Shown: positions 26,230 through 34,564 of the stretch, in pieces
How positions within the stretch are numbered: position 1 is the stretch's first letter
How the letters are laid out: each line of letters begins with the position of its first letter
Source: Amycolatopsis roodepoortensis
GTDB lineage: Bacteria > Actinomycetota > Actinomycetes > Mycobacteriales > Pseudonocardiaceae
Length of the DNA: 64,000 bases
Reading direction: 5' to 3'
NCBI RefSeq assembly: GCF_014873915.1
Contig: NZ_JADBEJ010000005.1
Location: 2,790,001-2,854,000, forward strand
Notes under the pieces: model-generated
What the model saw: the letters and a program-made list of their open reading frames with translations, nothing else
Told to the model about the DNA's origin: nothing
The model's database searches: none
Made by a program: the position numbers and the translations under genes

Positions 26230-26867
26230 GAGGAAGTGGTGAGTGAACTCTTGATTGCTCTGCTCCGAGATGTGTTGCTGTTTCGTCATACCATCGACCA
26301 GTCAGGCGGCGAGTTCACGCACTTTCACGTTGTGTTCCTGCGATTGCCAGCGCAACAGTGACCACGCCACAGCATTATCAATGCTGTAGGTCAGCATCAA
26401 CGTTTTTTTGGCCTGTTCAATCACTGCTCGAGTGCTGAGCGCGGCGTCCAGTTGGTGGTCCACCTCGGTCTGGACGTCCAGGTCGGGCTCTCCGTGAGGT
26501 CCACAATGTATCCGGATACCCGTTGCACCTGGCCCTGTTCGTCATGGTGGCCCTCGCCGAGCACGACCACGTGTCGTACCTGCTGATGTGTATCGATGAT
26601 GCGGTGGTAGTAGGAGAATGGCTCGCCGGTTGCCAGCGCCTTGTCGAGTACCTCGTTGGCGCGAGGCCGTTCCTCCGGGTGTTTGTGCTCTAGCAGCAAC
26701 TGCGTACTTGGCTCGATCTCGCCCGGTTCGTAGCCGTGAATCAGGTACACCCCCGTCGTCCACTCTCAGGAATCGCGAGCCCGTTCGTAGGTGTAGCGGC
26801 CGATCCGATGGACACTGTCCGCGCCCAGCGGATTGGACAGGTGCCGCTTCTCTGCATCATCGGTCAT
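26230..26867 (-). pseudogene. Decayed PAS-ANTAR protein
   Basis: ATG 26867 (after GGGGGTGATGAC) starts MTDDAEKRHLSNPLGADSVH, then RIGRYTYERARDS is followed by TGA where relatives have Trp (DS-W-EW). The PAS core VYLIHGYEPGEIEPSTQLLL and GHHDEQGQVQRVSGYIVDLT follow in the same frame. A frameshift near 26480 leads to the ANTAR part DAALSTRAVIEQAKKTLM and DNAVAWSLLRWQSQ, which ends at a TGA (near 26306) in place of an Arg codon. Two nonsense changes and one frameshift show that it is dead. Confidence 0.8.
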
Positions 26868-26924
26868 GTCATCACCCCCTTCCACTCAGGAGTGATGGTG
26901 GCGGCCATGACGATGACCCGCTGA

Positions 26925-27103
26925 CTCAACCGACAGCAGCAACGCCAGCGGCGGGCATGCCGAGCAGGAAGCCGCCCAGGTTGGTGTAGAGGAACGAGGC
27001 CAGAGCCGTCAGGACGAGCGCGACGCCGAGCGGTGCGTGGTGTTGGGGCTGGGTCCAGAGCAACACACCGAGGGCGATCATTCCGCCCCCGAGTAGGAAT
27101 CCG
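26925..27103 (-). pseudogene. DUF6114 C-terminal fragment
   Basis: FGFLLGGGMIALGVLLWTQP, then a short loop and LTALASFLYTNLGGFLLGMP give the last helices of DUF6114, without start or N-terminal half. The DNA (26953-27103) is about 97% identical to the plus-strand segment 42744-42894 but inverted. An intact DUF6114 gene lies directly upstream at 27223-27642, so this is a second, truncated copy. Confidence 0.75.
26953..27103 (-). repeat. Inverted 151-bp repeat, copy A (partner 42744-42894)
   Basis: The reverse complement of this segment matches 42744-42894 with about five mismatches, in DUF6114 coding sequence. The flanks are unrelated. Confidence 0.85.
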
Positions 27104-27222
27104 AATCACAGCCTCAAAGATCATGGCTGCAGACCACGATCTCTGCCCAGATTCAACAAGTTGGTTCCCTCTCTGACACCAGCCGCTTGACACAGAGAGG
27201 TGCAGCTCGCGTTACGGTCCCG

Positions 27223-27642
27223 TCAGGAGCGGGGCCTCGGGGTCGGAGAGGGTCGTGGGTGCGGCGGTGTTGGTCGTTTCGTCGCGCTGGGGGTCCAGGC
27301 GAACCCGAGGCTGCCGCCGATAATGCTCAGCAGCATGCCGATCAGGAAGCCGCCGAGGTTGGAATAGACGAATGAGGCGAGGGCGAGCAGGACGATTGCG
27401 ATGCCGAGCATGACTCGCTGCTCGGGGAGAAACCACAGCAGCGGGCCCATGGCCGCGATCAGCCCACCGAGCAGGAACCCGGCCAGCCCCGCGACACCGG
27501 GCAGCGCCAGCACGGTGAACTGGTTGGCGGGTAACAGCAGGATGATCAGCCCACCGGCCAGAGTGACCACGCCACCCCAGAACGGTCGGCCCCGCCGCCA
27601 CCGAACCGAGGCCGCCCACCAACGACCCCAGGACAGCTCCAC
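27223..27642 (-). CDS. DUF6114 membrane protein
   Basis: 139 aa with four hydrophobic helices: WGGVVTLAGGLIILLLPANQ, ALPGVAGLAGFLLGGLIA, PLLWFLPEQRVMLGIAIVLL and GGFLIGMLLSIIGGSLGFAW, then a Pro/Arg-rich tail. GTG 27642 overlaps the stop of the DUF6230 gene (TAGTG) and uses AAGGAG eight bases upstream inside that gene. DUF6114 and DUF6230 are usually paired in actinomycetes; function unknown, probably envelope or lipid related. Confidence 0.88.
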   Translation of the reverse strand: MELSWGRWWAASVRWRRGRPFWGGVVTLAGGLIILLLPANQFTVLALPGVAGLAGFLLGGLIAAMGPLLWFLPEQRVMLGIAIVLLALASFVYSNLGGFLIGMLLSIIGGSLGFAWTPSATKRPTPPHPRPSPTPRPRS

Positions 27643-28277
27643 TAGAAGCACTCCTTGACGTCGGTCCCGGCGGTCAGGTCGACCGCGGACAGTTTCAGCC
27701 CGCTGGTGGTGACCCAGCGGACGTCGGCGTGCAGGTCCAGCAGCACCGACCGCGCGGTGATCGGGAGCGTTCCCTCGTGCCCGGAGTCCACCGGCGTGCC
27801 GTCAGGCGCGGTGTCGTGGCGGTTCAACGTGAGGGTGCCCCCGGCCAGGTCAGCGCCGTCGATGTTCTCGATAGCGAACTTGACGTCATCGGCCTGCAGT
27901 CGCTGATCGCCTCTGGTCTCGACCCGCAGCACATAGTCTCCGAAGGGGGTTCGCGCCTTGCCCGAGCCGCACAGCCCGGTCGCGCGGACACCGGAGAGCC
28001 CGACGACCACGACGGTGTGCTTGCGGCCGTCCTGGGTTTCGAAGAACTGAGGAAAAGTCCCGTAGCCGGTCGCCGACATCTCATCGATTTCGATCTTGAT
28101 ACGGCGTTGACCCTCCGCCGCGATGGAGATCGGCAGCACACCGTTGATCATCCCGCCGACCATCAGCACCACCACGATCAATGCCGGCGTCAGCAGTCCC
28201 ACGAAGCGGCGCCACCGGGTCCGTCCGCCCCCAACGCTCGCACCCGAGTCGGCTGCATGCCTCGACACCGTTGCCAT
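27642..28277 (-). CDS. DUF6230 family protein
   Basis: 211 aa. A short basic N-terminus, one membrane helix (RFVGLLTPALIVVVLMVGGM), then an extracytoplasmic beta-rich domain beginning VLPISIAAEGQRRIKIE, with Cys in TGLCGS and at the C-terminal KECF. This is the DUF6230 layout. It is translationally coupled to DUF6114 and is preceded by two operator-like repeats at 28342-28376, so it is probably repressed by the TetR gene just upstream. A decayed homologue lies at 42.1-42.6 kb. Confidence 0.88.
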   Translation of the reverse strand: MATVSRHAADSGASVGGGRTRWRRFVGLLTPALIVVVLMVGGMINGVLPISIAAEGQRRIKIEIDEMSATGYGTFPQFFETQDGRKHTVVVVGLSGVRATGLCGSGKARTPFGDYVLRVETRGDQRLQADDVKFAIENIDGADLAGGTLTLNRHDTAPDGTPVDSGHEGTLPITARSVLLDLHADVRWVTTSGLKLSAVDLTAGTDVKECF

Positions 28278-28341
28278 GACCGACCACCTTCTTTGCGGCG
28301 TGCTCACCGGCCGGAGCCTTCGATGCGGCACGCGACTCAAT

Positions 28342-28376
28342 AAGACTAGGAGTCCTGTACCGAGACTAGCAGTCTT
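28342..28376. promoter_or_regulatory. Tandem TetR-operator-like sites before DUF6230
   Basis: AAGACTAGGAGTCCT (28342-28356) and GAGACTAGCAGTCTT (28362-28376) are 20 bases apart and share the half-site AGACTAG. The better palindrome at 37770-37788 has the same core, which supports a common regulator. Confidence 0.6.
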
Positions 28377-28419
28377 GCGCCGGAGACAATAACGCACAGT
28401 CCCGGCTCGCACGGTTCGG

Positions 28420-29070
28420 TCAGCTCACCGTGTGGGCGGCGAGGAAGTCGTCGATGATCCGGGCACAGAACGTCGCGCCGCTGGCTCGTCCGGTGACCAG
28501 CCGGTTGAAGATGAGCGGGCCGACCAGCTGCGCTAGCGCCTGATCGGTGTCGATGACCTCGCGCAGGCCGGCACCGGACAGGACGGCGTCGAACGGCTCG
28601 CGGTACTGGGCGATGAGTCGGCGCTTCAACGTATGCAGTCGCGGCCGGTCGCTCTCGGGCTCACCGTTGTCGACGTTGTCGACGGGTCCGGCCGTGGACA
28701 TGCTCAAGCCCAGCCACGACAGCAGCGTCAGGTGCAGCGGAGCGTGCTCGATCAGCGCGGCCTGCTTGGCCAGCAGCGCGAGCAGCCGCTCGCGCAGTGT
28801 CCCGCTCTCCGGGGCGGGCGGCACCGGCGGTAGGAGCTGCTCGAACGCGGCCGCCAACAACTCGGTGCCGGTGCCGAAGTGCCGGTAGAGGGTTGCGCGA
28901 GAAACGCTGGCGACGCGCGTCACTGCGTCGATGGTGACCGCGTCGATACCGCCCTCGGTCAGTAACCGGGTGGCCGCGTCGATCAGCAGCGCGCGAGAAC
29001 GCGCGGGCCGGGGATCCTGGCCAGCATTCCCGGGCTCCGACTGGGCGGGCATCGCGGCGTTGGGCGACAT
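28420..29070 (-). CDS. TetR-family regulator
   Basis: 216 aa. HTH at about residues 25-70: SRALLIDAATRLLTEGGIDA, then VASVSRATLYRHFGTGTELL. The C-terminal ligand domain is helical with a TetR_C-like ALAQLVGPLIFNRLVTGRAS. It lies directly before DUF6230/DUF6114 on the same strand and is divergent from the alpha/beta hydrolase. Operator-like repeats occur on both sides of the gene (28342-28376 and 29152-29182), which suggests autoregulation and control of both flanking units. Confidence 0.9.
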   Translation of the reverse strand: MSPNAAMPAQSEPGNAGQDPRPARSRALLIDAATRLLTEGGIDAVTIDAVTRVASVSRATLYRHFGTGTELLAAAFEQLLPPVPPAPESGTLRERLLALLAKQAALIEHAPLHLTLLSWLGLSMSTAGPVDNVDNGEPESDRPRLHTLKRRLIAQYREPFDAVLSGAGLREVIDTDQALAQLVGPLIFNRLVTGRASGATFCARIIDDFLAAHTVS

Positions 29071-29151
29071 CGAGTCCCCTCTCTCTCCTACAGCCAGCAG
29101 CCGTTGAGTTCGTGTAATTGATCGTCACACAGTCCCCACATCTGGCCTGTT

Positions 29152-29182
29152 AACTAATAGTCTAGGACCGATACTGTCAGTC
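29152..29182. promoter_or_regulatory. Operator-like sites in the TetR/hydrolase divergent region
   Basis: AACTAATAGTCT (29152-29163) and ATACTGTCAGTCTT (29169-29182) are degenerate forms of the AGACTAG-N-AGTCT motif. They lie between divergent starts at 29070 and 29264. Confidence 0.45.
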
Positions 29183-29263
29183 TTAAACCGCGTGGTCTGC
29201 CGCGCCGCACAGCCCGAGCGGTCGACAGTTCGCGCGAGACAACACCCAGAAGAGGTTCAGCCC

Positions 29264-30136
29264 GTGACCACTGGCCCCACCACCGTCCACTACCAGTGCA
29301 AAGGCATCACTCTCGCCGGCGACCACTGGACACCGGACACGAGCACCCACCCGCGCGGCACTGCCATCCTGCTCCACGGCGTCGGACAGACCCGCAAATC
29401 CTGGCAGCGCACCGCCGCCCGCCTCGCCGCCGACGGCTGGTCCGCGCTGACCCTCGACGCCCGAGGCCATGGCGACAGCGACTGGGCCTGCCCCGACGGC
29501 TACACCCTCGAGCACCTCGTCGACGACCTCACCCACATCGGCCGAACGTGCGAGGACAGGCCCGTGCTCGTCGGAGCCTCCATGGGCGGCCTCACCGCCC
29601 TGGTCGCCCAAGCGCACCACGACCTCGGCCGCGCCCTGGTCATGGTCGACATCGCCCCGCAGATGAACACCACCGGCGCCGAACGCATCCTCAGATTCAT
29701 GGGTCAACACCGCGAGGGATTCGCCACCCTCGACGACGCCGCCGCCGCGCTCGCGGACTACAACCCGCATCGAACCACGCCCGGCAGCACCCGCGGGCTG
29801 CGCAAGAACCTCCGCAAACATCGCGACGGGCGCTGGTACTGGCACTGGGATCCCCAACTTCTCCAGTTCATGGCCGATCCCGCTGCGTTCACCGACACCC
29901 TGCGCCAAATCGATGACGCGGCGCACCAGATCACCGCACCCACCCTGCTCATCCGCGGCGAACTGTCCGACGTCATCGACCAAGGCTCCGTCGAGCACCT
30001 CCTCGATCGCATCCCCACCGCCAGCAGCATGACCATCGCCAACACCGGCCACATGATCGTCGGCGACGACAACGACTTCTTTACCACTGCCCTGCTCGAC
30101 TACCTCAACCACCTCCCAGCCACTCCCGACACGTGA
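29264..30136 (+). CDS. Alpha/beta hydrolase
   Basis: 290 aa. ILLHGVGQTRKSW is the oxyanion loop, LTLDARGHGDSDW follows, GASMGG (near residue 105) carries the nucleophile Ser, RGELSDVIDQ the Asp and NTGHMIVGDDN the His of the catalytic triad. GTG 29264 is preceded by AGAGGTTCAGCCC. The substrate is unknown; the layout fits small-molecule ester, lactone or epoxide hydrolases. It is divergent from a TetR gene with operator-like repeats between them, so it may be one of that regulator's targets. Confidence 0.9.
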   Translation: MTTGPTTVHYQCKGITLAGDHWTPDTSTHPRGTAILLHGVGQTRKSWQRTAARLAADGWSALTLDARGHGDSDWACPDGYTLEHLVDDLTHIGRTCEDRPVLVGASMGGLTALVAQAHHDLGRALVMVDIAPQMNTTGAERILRFMGQHREGFATLDDAAAALADYNPHRTTPGSTRGLRKNLRKHRDGRWYWHWDPQLLQFMADPAAFTDTLRQIDDAAHQITAPTLLIRGELSDVIDQGSVEHLLDRIPTASSMTIANTGHMIVGDDNDFFTTALLDYLNHLPATPDT

Positions 30137-31062
30137 CACGACCGATCGTCGCCCACCCGAGCCGCCCACCAAGGCGAGCAGGACATCGTCAACCCGCCGA
30201 GTAGCGACCCCGCCAGCACCTGTTTGAACCAGCCGCGCCCAACGTCCGCTCAGCTCGCCATAGGGCTCCTACCACGTCTTTCGGCAGCGACCTGGAGATA
30301 ACACGCGGGCCGATGAAGTTCTCCAATCGCCGCTTGACTCCGTGGTGCCACTGCACCTTCGATCCCGCCCGCCGGGTTCAATTCGCCGTCCCGGTACACC
30401 CCGCACCAGCCATCTACGCGGCTGCGGCTTTGATTGCGGTAATCAGTGAGCTTGCCCCAGTTTCACGGACACACCGGGTGTGCGGTCAGGCCGCGTCGGC
30501 CGCCGATGAGAACTCGCCCGTCGGGTCGCCCGCAGTTCCGACGTACGTGACCGCAAGGCAGGTGGGTCAGCGGGCCGTCGATGAGATCGGCGAAGGCGTG
30601 TAGGTGGTCTCGGCAGACCTCGGCATCAAAGATCTGACCCTGGGTGTCGCGGGATTGGCTACGGCGCCGGAGGGCGCCGCACCGGGTTCCACCGTGTTCG
30701 CTGACGCCCGACGATGGCAGCCTGGACCACGGCATTTGCCACCACAGTAACCGAGAACAAACGTCCCCGTGCGGGCGGAGACGACGGTACCGACGCAGTA
30801 GACGTTCCATGGCCCCAGACCTGCGGTCCTCTCCCGCGACGATGGCCGCCCAAGCTGGCCAGCTTGGGCGCCGCCTCCGTCCGGAACGCGCCTGGATTCA
30901 CATCCATTGGAACGCGGCGGTCGTCGTGCTGCAGAGGTGTCTCAGTTCAGTAGGTTCGCCCGGGACCTGCGCGACGATGGCGGGTACTTTTACACAATCT
31001 CCAATCTTGTCAAGAGCGCTGTACGTGTTGTACGGTTTTGTCAACTAGCTGAGGAGGGTGAG
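30137..31062. other. 926-bp stretch; promoter of the alkane operon at its right end
   Basis: No convincing gene. A minus-strand frame around 30463-30640 (HLHAFADLIDGPLTHLP) may be a remnant, but I cannot name it. The right end, 31005-31050, holds repeated TTGTCAA (two copies, about 27 bases apart) and TGTACG (two copies, nine bases apart) just ahead of the alkane hydroxylase start, likely operator sites for the TetR at the end of that operon. Confidence 0.5.
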
Positions 31063-32460
31063 ATGAGCGGTAAGAAGGCAACGGTGCCCGCTGGCTCGAC
31101 GCAGCAGTGGACTGACCGCAAGCGCTACCTGTGGCTGATCGGCCTGGTGGTGCCGTCACTGGCGTTCCTGGCGATCGCGATGCACGCGGTGACCGGCTGG
31201 GGCGTGTGGTTCTGGATCGGTCCGATCGTGATCCTGCTCGTGGTCCCGGCGATCGACTTGGTCGCCGGCCTGGACCGCAGCAATCCGCCCGACGATGTTA
31301 TCGAGCAACTCGAGAACGACCGCTACTACCGCTGGATCACCTACTTGTTCCTGCCTATCCAGTACGCGGCGTTCATTTTCGCGTTCTGGCTGATCGCGCG
31401 GGGAGAGCTGTCTGTCGTGGACAAGATCGGCCTGGCCGCCACGATCGGGTGTATCGGCGGGATCGGTATCAACACCGCGCACGAGCTCGGGCACAAGAAG
31501 GAGAGCCATGAGCGGTGGTTGTCGAAGATCGCGCTGGCGCAGAGTTTCTATGGGCACTTTTACATCGAGCACAACCGCGGCCACCACGTGCGCGTGGCGA
31601 CTCCGGAGGACCCGGCGAGCAGCCGCGTGGGGGAAAGCTTCTACCGATTCTGGCCGCGTACCGTCTTCGGTTCGTTGAAGTCGGCCTGGGAGCTGGAGCG
31701 TAACCGCTACGCACGTCGTGGGCAGCACCCGTTCCGGATCGGCAACGACGTGCTCAACGCGTGGCTGATGTCGGCCGTGCTGTGGACCGCGATGATCGCG
31801 TGGCTGGGCGTCGGCATTGTTCCCTACCTGCTGATCCAGGCGGTGATCGGGTTCTCGCTGCTGGAGATCGTGAATTACATGGAGCACTACGGGATGCTGC
31901 GCCAGCAGGTGGGCACGCCTAAGCGGCGCCGCTACGAGCGGGTCGATCCCAGTCACAGCTGGAACTCCAACAACATCGCCACGAACGTCCTGCTCTACCA
32001 CCTGCAGCGGCACAGCGACCACCACGCCAACCCCACCCGCCGATACCAGACACTGCGCGACTTCGCCGAGTCGCCGGTATTGCCCACCGGGTACGCCGGG
32101 ATGATCGTGTTGGCGCTCATCCCGCCGCTGTGGCGCCGGGTGATGGACCCGCGCGTGGTCGCCCACTTCGACGGCGACATCAGCCGCGCCAACATCCAGC
32201 CGGGCAAGCGGGCGAAGGTACTCGTCCGGTATGGCGCCACCGACGCGCCCGAAGTCGTCGCCGCCGACGCCGGAGGTGACGCGACGGACGGCGGGATGTG
32301 CCCCGGCTGCGGCTATGTCTACGACGAGAAGCTCGGCGACCCGCGCGAAGGGTTCCCTGCGGGCACGCCGTGGTCGGCGATCCCGGACTCCTGGTGCTGC
32401 CCGGATTGCGGCGTCCGGGAGAAGGTCGACTTCGTGGCCCCGGGGCGGGTGAGCGCGTGA
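31063..32460 (+). CDS. alkB: Alkane 1-monooxygenase fused to rubredoxin
   Basis: 465 aa. The membrane di-iron hydroxylase has its four His motifs: HELGHK (near residue 139), EHNRGHH (near 168), and LQRHSDHHANP (near 313), with NYMEHYG between. After an Ala/Asp linker, a rubredoxin domain (from about 410) supplies CPGCGYVYDE and CCPDCG, the four Cys iron ligands. It oxidises medium-chain alkanes to 1-alkanols. ATG 31063 has GAGGAGG upstream. The fusion makes a separate rubredoxin unnecessary; ferredoxin and reductase follow. Confidence 0.97.
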   Translation: MSGKKATVPAGSTQQWTDRKRYLWLIGLVVPSLAFLAIAMHAVTGWGVWFWIGPIVILLVVPAIDLVAGLDRSNPPDDVIEQLENDRYYRWITYLFLPIQYAAFIFAFWLIARGELSVVDKIGLAATIGCIGGIGINTAHELGHKKESHERWLSKIALAQSFYGHFYIEHNRGHHVRVATPEDPASSRVGESFYRFWPRTVFGSLKSAWELERNRYARRGQHPFRIGNDVLNAWLMSAVLWTAMIAWLGVGIVPYLLIQAVIGFSLLEIVNYMEHYGMLRQQVGTPKRRRYERVDPSHSWNSNNIATNVLLYHLQRHSDHHANPTRRYQTLRDFAESPVLPTGYAGMIVLALIPPLWRRVMDPRVVAHFDGDISRANIQPGKRAKVLVRYGATDAPEVVAADAGGDATDGGMCPGCGYVYDEKLGDPREGFPAGTPWSAIPDSWCCPDCGVREKVDFVAPGRVSA

Positions 32461-32651
32461 TGCGGATTGAAGCCGACCGGGACAGGTGCGAGGGCCTCGG
32501 TATGTGCGAGGCGATGGCGCCCGACTTCTTCGAGGTGGGCGATGACGGCAGGGTCGTCGTGCACGAGGAACACCCAGACGAGGAACACCGGCAGGACCTC
32601 ACCGCTGCGGTCGACGCCTGTCCGGTGCTCGCGTTGAAGCTGAGGGACTGA
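32460..32651 (+). CDS. Small [3Fe-4S]-type ferredoxin
   Basis: 63 aa. The pattern Cys-x5-Cys at RCEGLGMCEAMAP and the later ACPVLAL gives the three Cys typical of actinomycete 3Fe-4S ferredoxins (P450- and dioxygenase-linked type), with an acidic surface. ATG 32460 overlaps the AlkB stop by one base. It probably carries electrons from the next gene's reductase, either to AlkB-rubredoxin or to a P450. Confidence 0.9.
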   Translation: MRIEADRDRCEGLGMCEAMAPDFFEVGDDGRVVVHEEHPDEEHRQDLTAAVDACPVLALKLRD

Positions 32652-32653
32652 CC

Positions 32654-33868
32654 GTGACACTCGTGGTGGTCGGCGCTTCGCTGGCTGGGCTGCGCGCGGT
32701 GGAGTCCGCGCGCCGCGTCGGCTACGACGGCCGGATTGTGCTGATCGGCGCGGAGGAACAGCTGCCCTACGACCGGCCACCGCTGTCGAAGGCGTTCCTC
32801 GACCCGGACGGCCCCGCCAGTGTGGAGCCCTTCCGCAGCGAGACTGAGTTGCGCGAGGACCTCGGTGTCGAGCTGATGCTGGGAGCACCTGCGGACGGGC
32901 TCGACACCGAGGTTCGGGAAGTGTCGGTGTCCGGCACGATGGTGCGCTACGAGGCGTTGGTGCTCGCGACCGGCGCCACGGCACGGCGGTTCCCCGGCTC
33001 CGATGGCTGCGCCGGAGTCCACACCTTGCGGACGGCGCAGGACGCCGCCGCGGTACGCGCCGGGTTGGATCGGGGCGCGCGCACCGTCGTGATCGGCGCC
33101 GGCTTCATCGGTTCGGAGGTCGCCTCCGCGGCACGCAAGCGGGGCTTGCCGGTCACGGTCGTCGAGACGCTGGACCTGCCACTCGTCCGCTCGGTCGGGC
33201 GGCAGGTTGGCTCCGTCTGCGCCGACCTGCACCGCGCGGCGGGCACTGACCTGCGGTTGTCCACCCAGGTCATGCGGCTGGAGGCGGCGGATGGCGTGGT
33301 GACCGGGGTGCGGTTGTCCACCGGGGAGGTCCTGCCCGCGGACCTCGTCGTGGCCGGTACCGGGGTCTACCCGGCCACCCGCTGGCTCGAGGGCAGCGGC
33401 GTGCCGTTGCACGAGCGTGACCGCGGCGTGGTCTGCGACGCCACCCTGTCAACCGGCCTATCGGGTGTGTACGCGGCGGGCGACGTGGCCCATGTGGTCA
33501 ACCCGCTGTTCGACGACGAGTCGATGCGACTAGAGCACTGGACGAACGCCGCCGAGCAGGGAGCGGCCGCCGCCCGACACGCCCTCGACCCGGCCGCCGC
33601 GCGCCCACTGGCGGCAGTGCCTTACTTCTGGTCCGACTGGTACGGCCACCGCATCCAGTTCGTCGGCACTTCACGCGCCGAGGAGGTGGTGGTCGCCGTG
33701 CCGGCCGAGGCCGGGTTCACGGCGCTGTACCGGCGCGGCGACCGGATCGTCGGCGCGCTCACCGTGGACCGGCCGCGCGAGATCATGAAGTACCGGCGGC
33801 GCATCGCCGCCCGGGGGTCGTGGGCGGAAGCGGTCGCGTTCGCGGCCACCACCGGGGCGGTCGCCTAG
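32654..33868 (+). CDS. FAD-dependent ferredoxin/rubredoxin reductase
   Basis: 404 aa from GTG 32654. Two dinucleotide folds: FAD at VVVGASLAGLRAVESAR and NAD(P)H at TVVIGAGFIGSEVASAARKRG; the second FAD motif is VYAAGDVAHV. The C-terminal domain contains PYFWSDWYGHRIQFVG. This is the BenD/rubredoxin reductase type of the oxygenase-coupled NAD(P)H:ferredoxin reductases. It starts two bases after the ferredoxin stop, so it is in the same operon as AlkB. Confidence 0.95.
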   Translation: MTLVVVGASLAGLRAVESARRVGYDGRIVLIGAEEQLPYDRPPLSKAFLDPDGPASVEPFRSETELREDLGVELMLGAPADGLDTEVREVSVSGTMVRYEALVLATGATARRFPGSDGCAGVHTLRTAQDAAAVRAGLDRGARTVVIGAGFIGSEVASAARKRGLPVTVVETLDLPLVRSVGRQVGSVCADLHRAAGTDLRLSTQVMRLEAADGVVTGVRLSTGEVLPADLVVAGTGVYPATRWLEGSGVPLHERDRGVVCDATLSTGLSGVYAAGDVAHVVNPLFDDESMRLEHWTNAAEQGAAAARHALDPAAARPLAAVPYFWSDWYGHRIQFVGTSRAEEVVVAVPAEAGFTALYRRGDRIVGALTVDRPREIMKYRRRIAARGSWAEAVAFAATTGAVA

Positions 33869-33869
33869 G

Positions 33870-34499
33870 ATGGCGGCCATGGGCGGGACTCTCTCAGCCG
33901 CGTCCGCCGTGGGCGGCCAGTACCGGCAGCCGATCATCGCCGCGGCGATCGAGTTGACAGCTCGCACCGGCTGGTCGGCGGTCACCATGGCGCGGCTGGC
34001 CGAACACGTCGGCGTCAGCCGCCAGACCGTCTACAACGAGATTGGGTCCAAGGCCGCGCTGGCCGACGCCATGGTCGCCCACGAGCTGGACCGGTTCCTC
34101 ACCGTCGTCGGCGACGCCTTCGACCGCCACCCAACCGACCTCGTCGAGGCGATCTATGCCGCGGTGCGTAACGTGCTGGAACTCGCCGCCGACAATCTCC
34201 TGCTCCGCGCGATCGCCTCCGCCACCCATGGCACGGACACCGAACTACTCCCACTGCTGACCACACAGGCGGGCACCCTGATCACCCGGACCAAAGCAAT
34301 GCTCACACACCGCGTGGCGTCCTACCGGCCAGGGCTCACAGTTGAGCAGATCGGTGTGGTGGTCGACGCGATCGTCCGGACAGTCCTCAGCCACGTCATG
34401 CAACCCTCGCAGACCCCAGCGCACACCGCGGACGGTCTCGCCTGGCTGGCCTCCCGCGTGCTTGACCAGCCCTCCCGGAAGCCCCTGCGCTACGGCTGA
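33870..34499 (+). CDS. TetR-family regulator of the alkane operon
   Basis: 209 aa. HTH: IIAAAIELTARTGWSAVTMARLAEHVGVSRQTVYNEIGSKA, shown in part, then a helical ligand-binding part. It is the last gene of the alkane operon, one base after the reductase stop, as is usual for AlkB-linked TetR (AlkU-type) regulators. The repeats ahead of alkB are its most likely sites. Confidence 0.9.
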   Translation: MAAMGGTLSAASAVGGQYRQPIIAAAIELTARTGWSAVTMARLAEHVGVSRQTVYNEIGSKAALADAMVAHELDRFLTVVGDAFDRHPTDLVEAIYAAVRNVLELAADNLLLRAIASATHGTDTELLPLLTTQAGTLITRTKAMLTHRVASYRPGLTVEQIGVVVDAIVRTVLSHVMQPSQTPAHTADGLAWLASRVLDQPSRKPLRYG

Positions 34500-34564
34500 C
34501 GCGGGCGGGGCTGACGCGGTGGACCGGCCGTTTCGCCGAGTACGCTCTCTCGCGCGCTCCCCGG

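Noticed and set aside
29183-30172. Long minus-strand frame opposite the alpha/beta hydrolase
   Set aside because: The plus strand has the full catalytic triad of a hydrolase; the minus frame is a Gly/Val-rich mirror.
30463-30810. Possible transposase fragment on the minus strand
   Set aside because: HLHAFADLIDGPLTHLP is suggestive, but no catalytic motif or terminal repeat supports an element.
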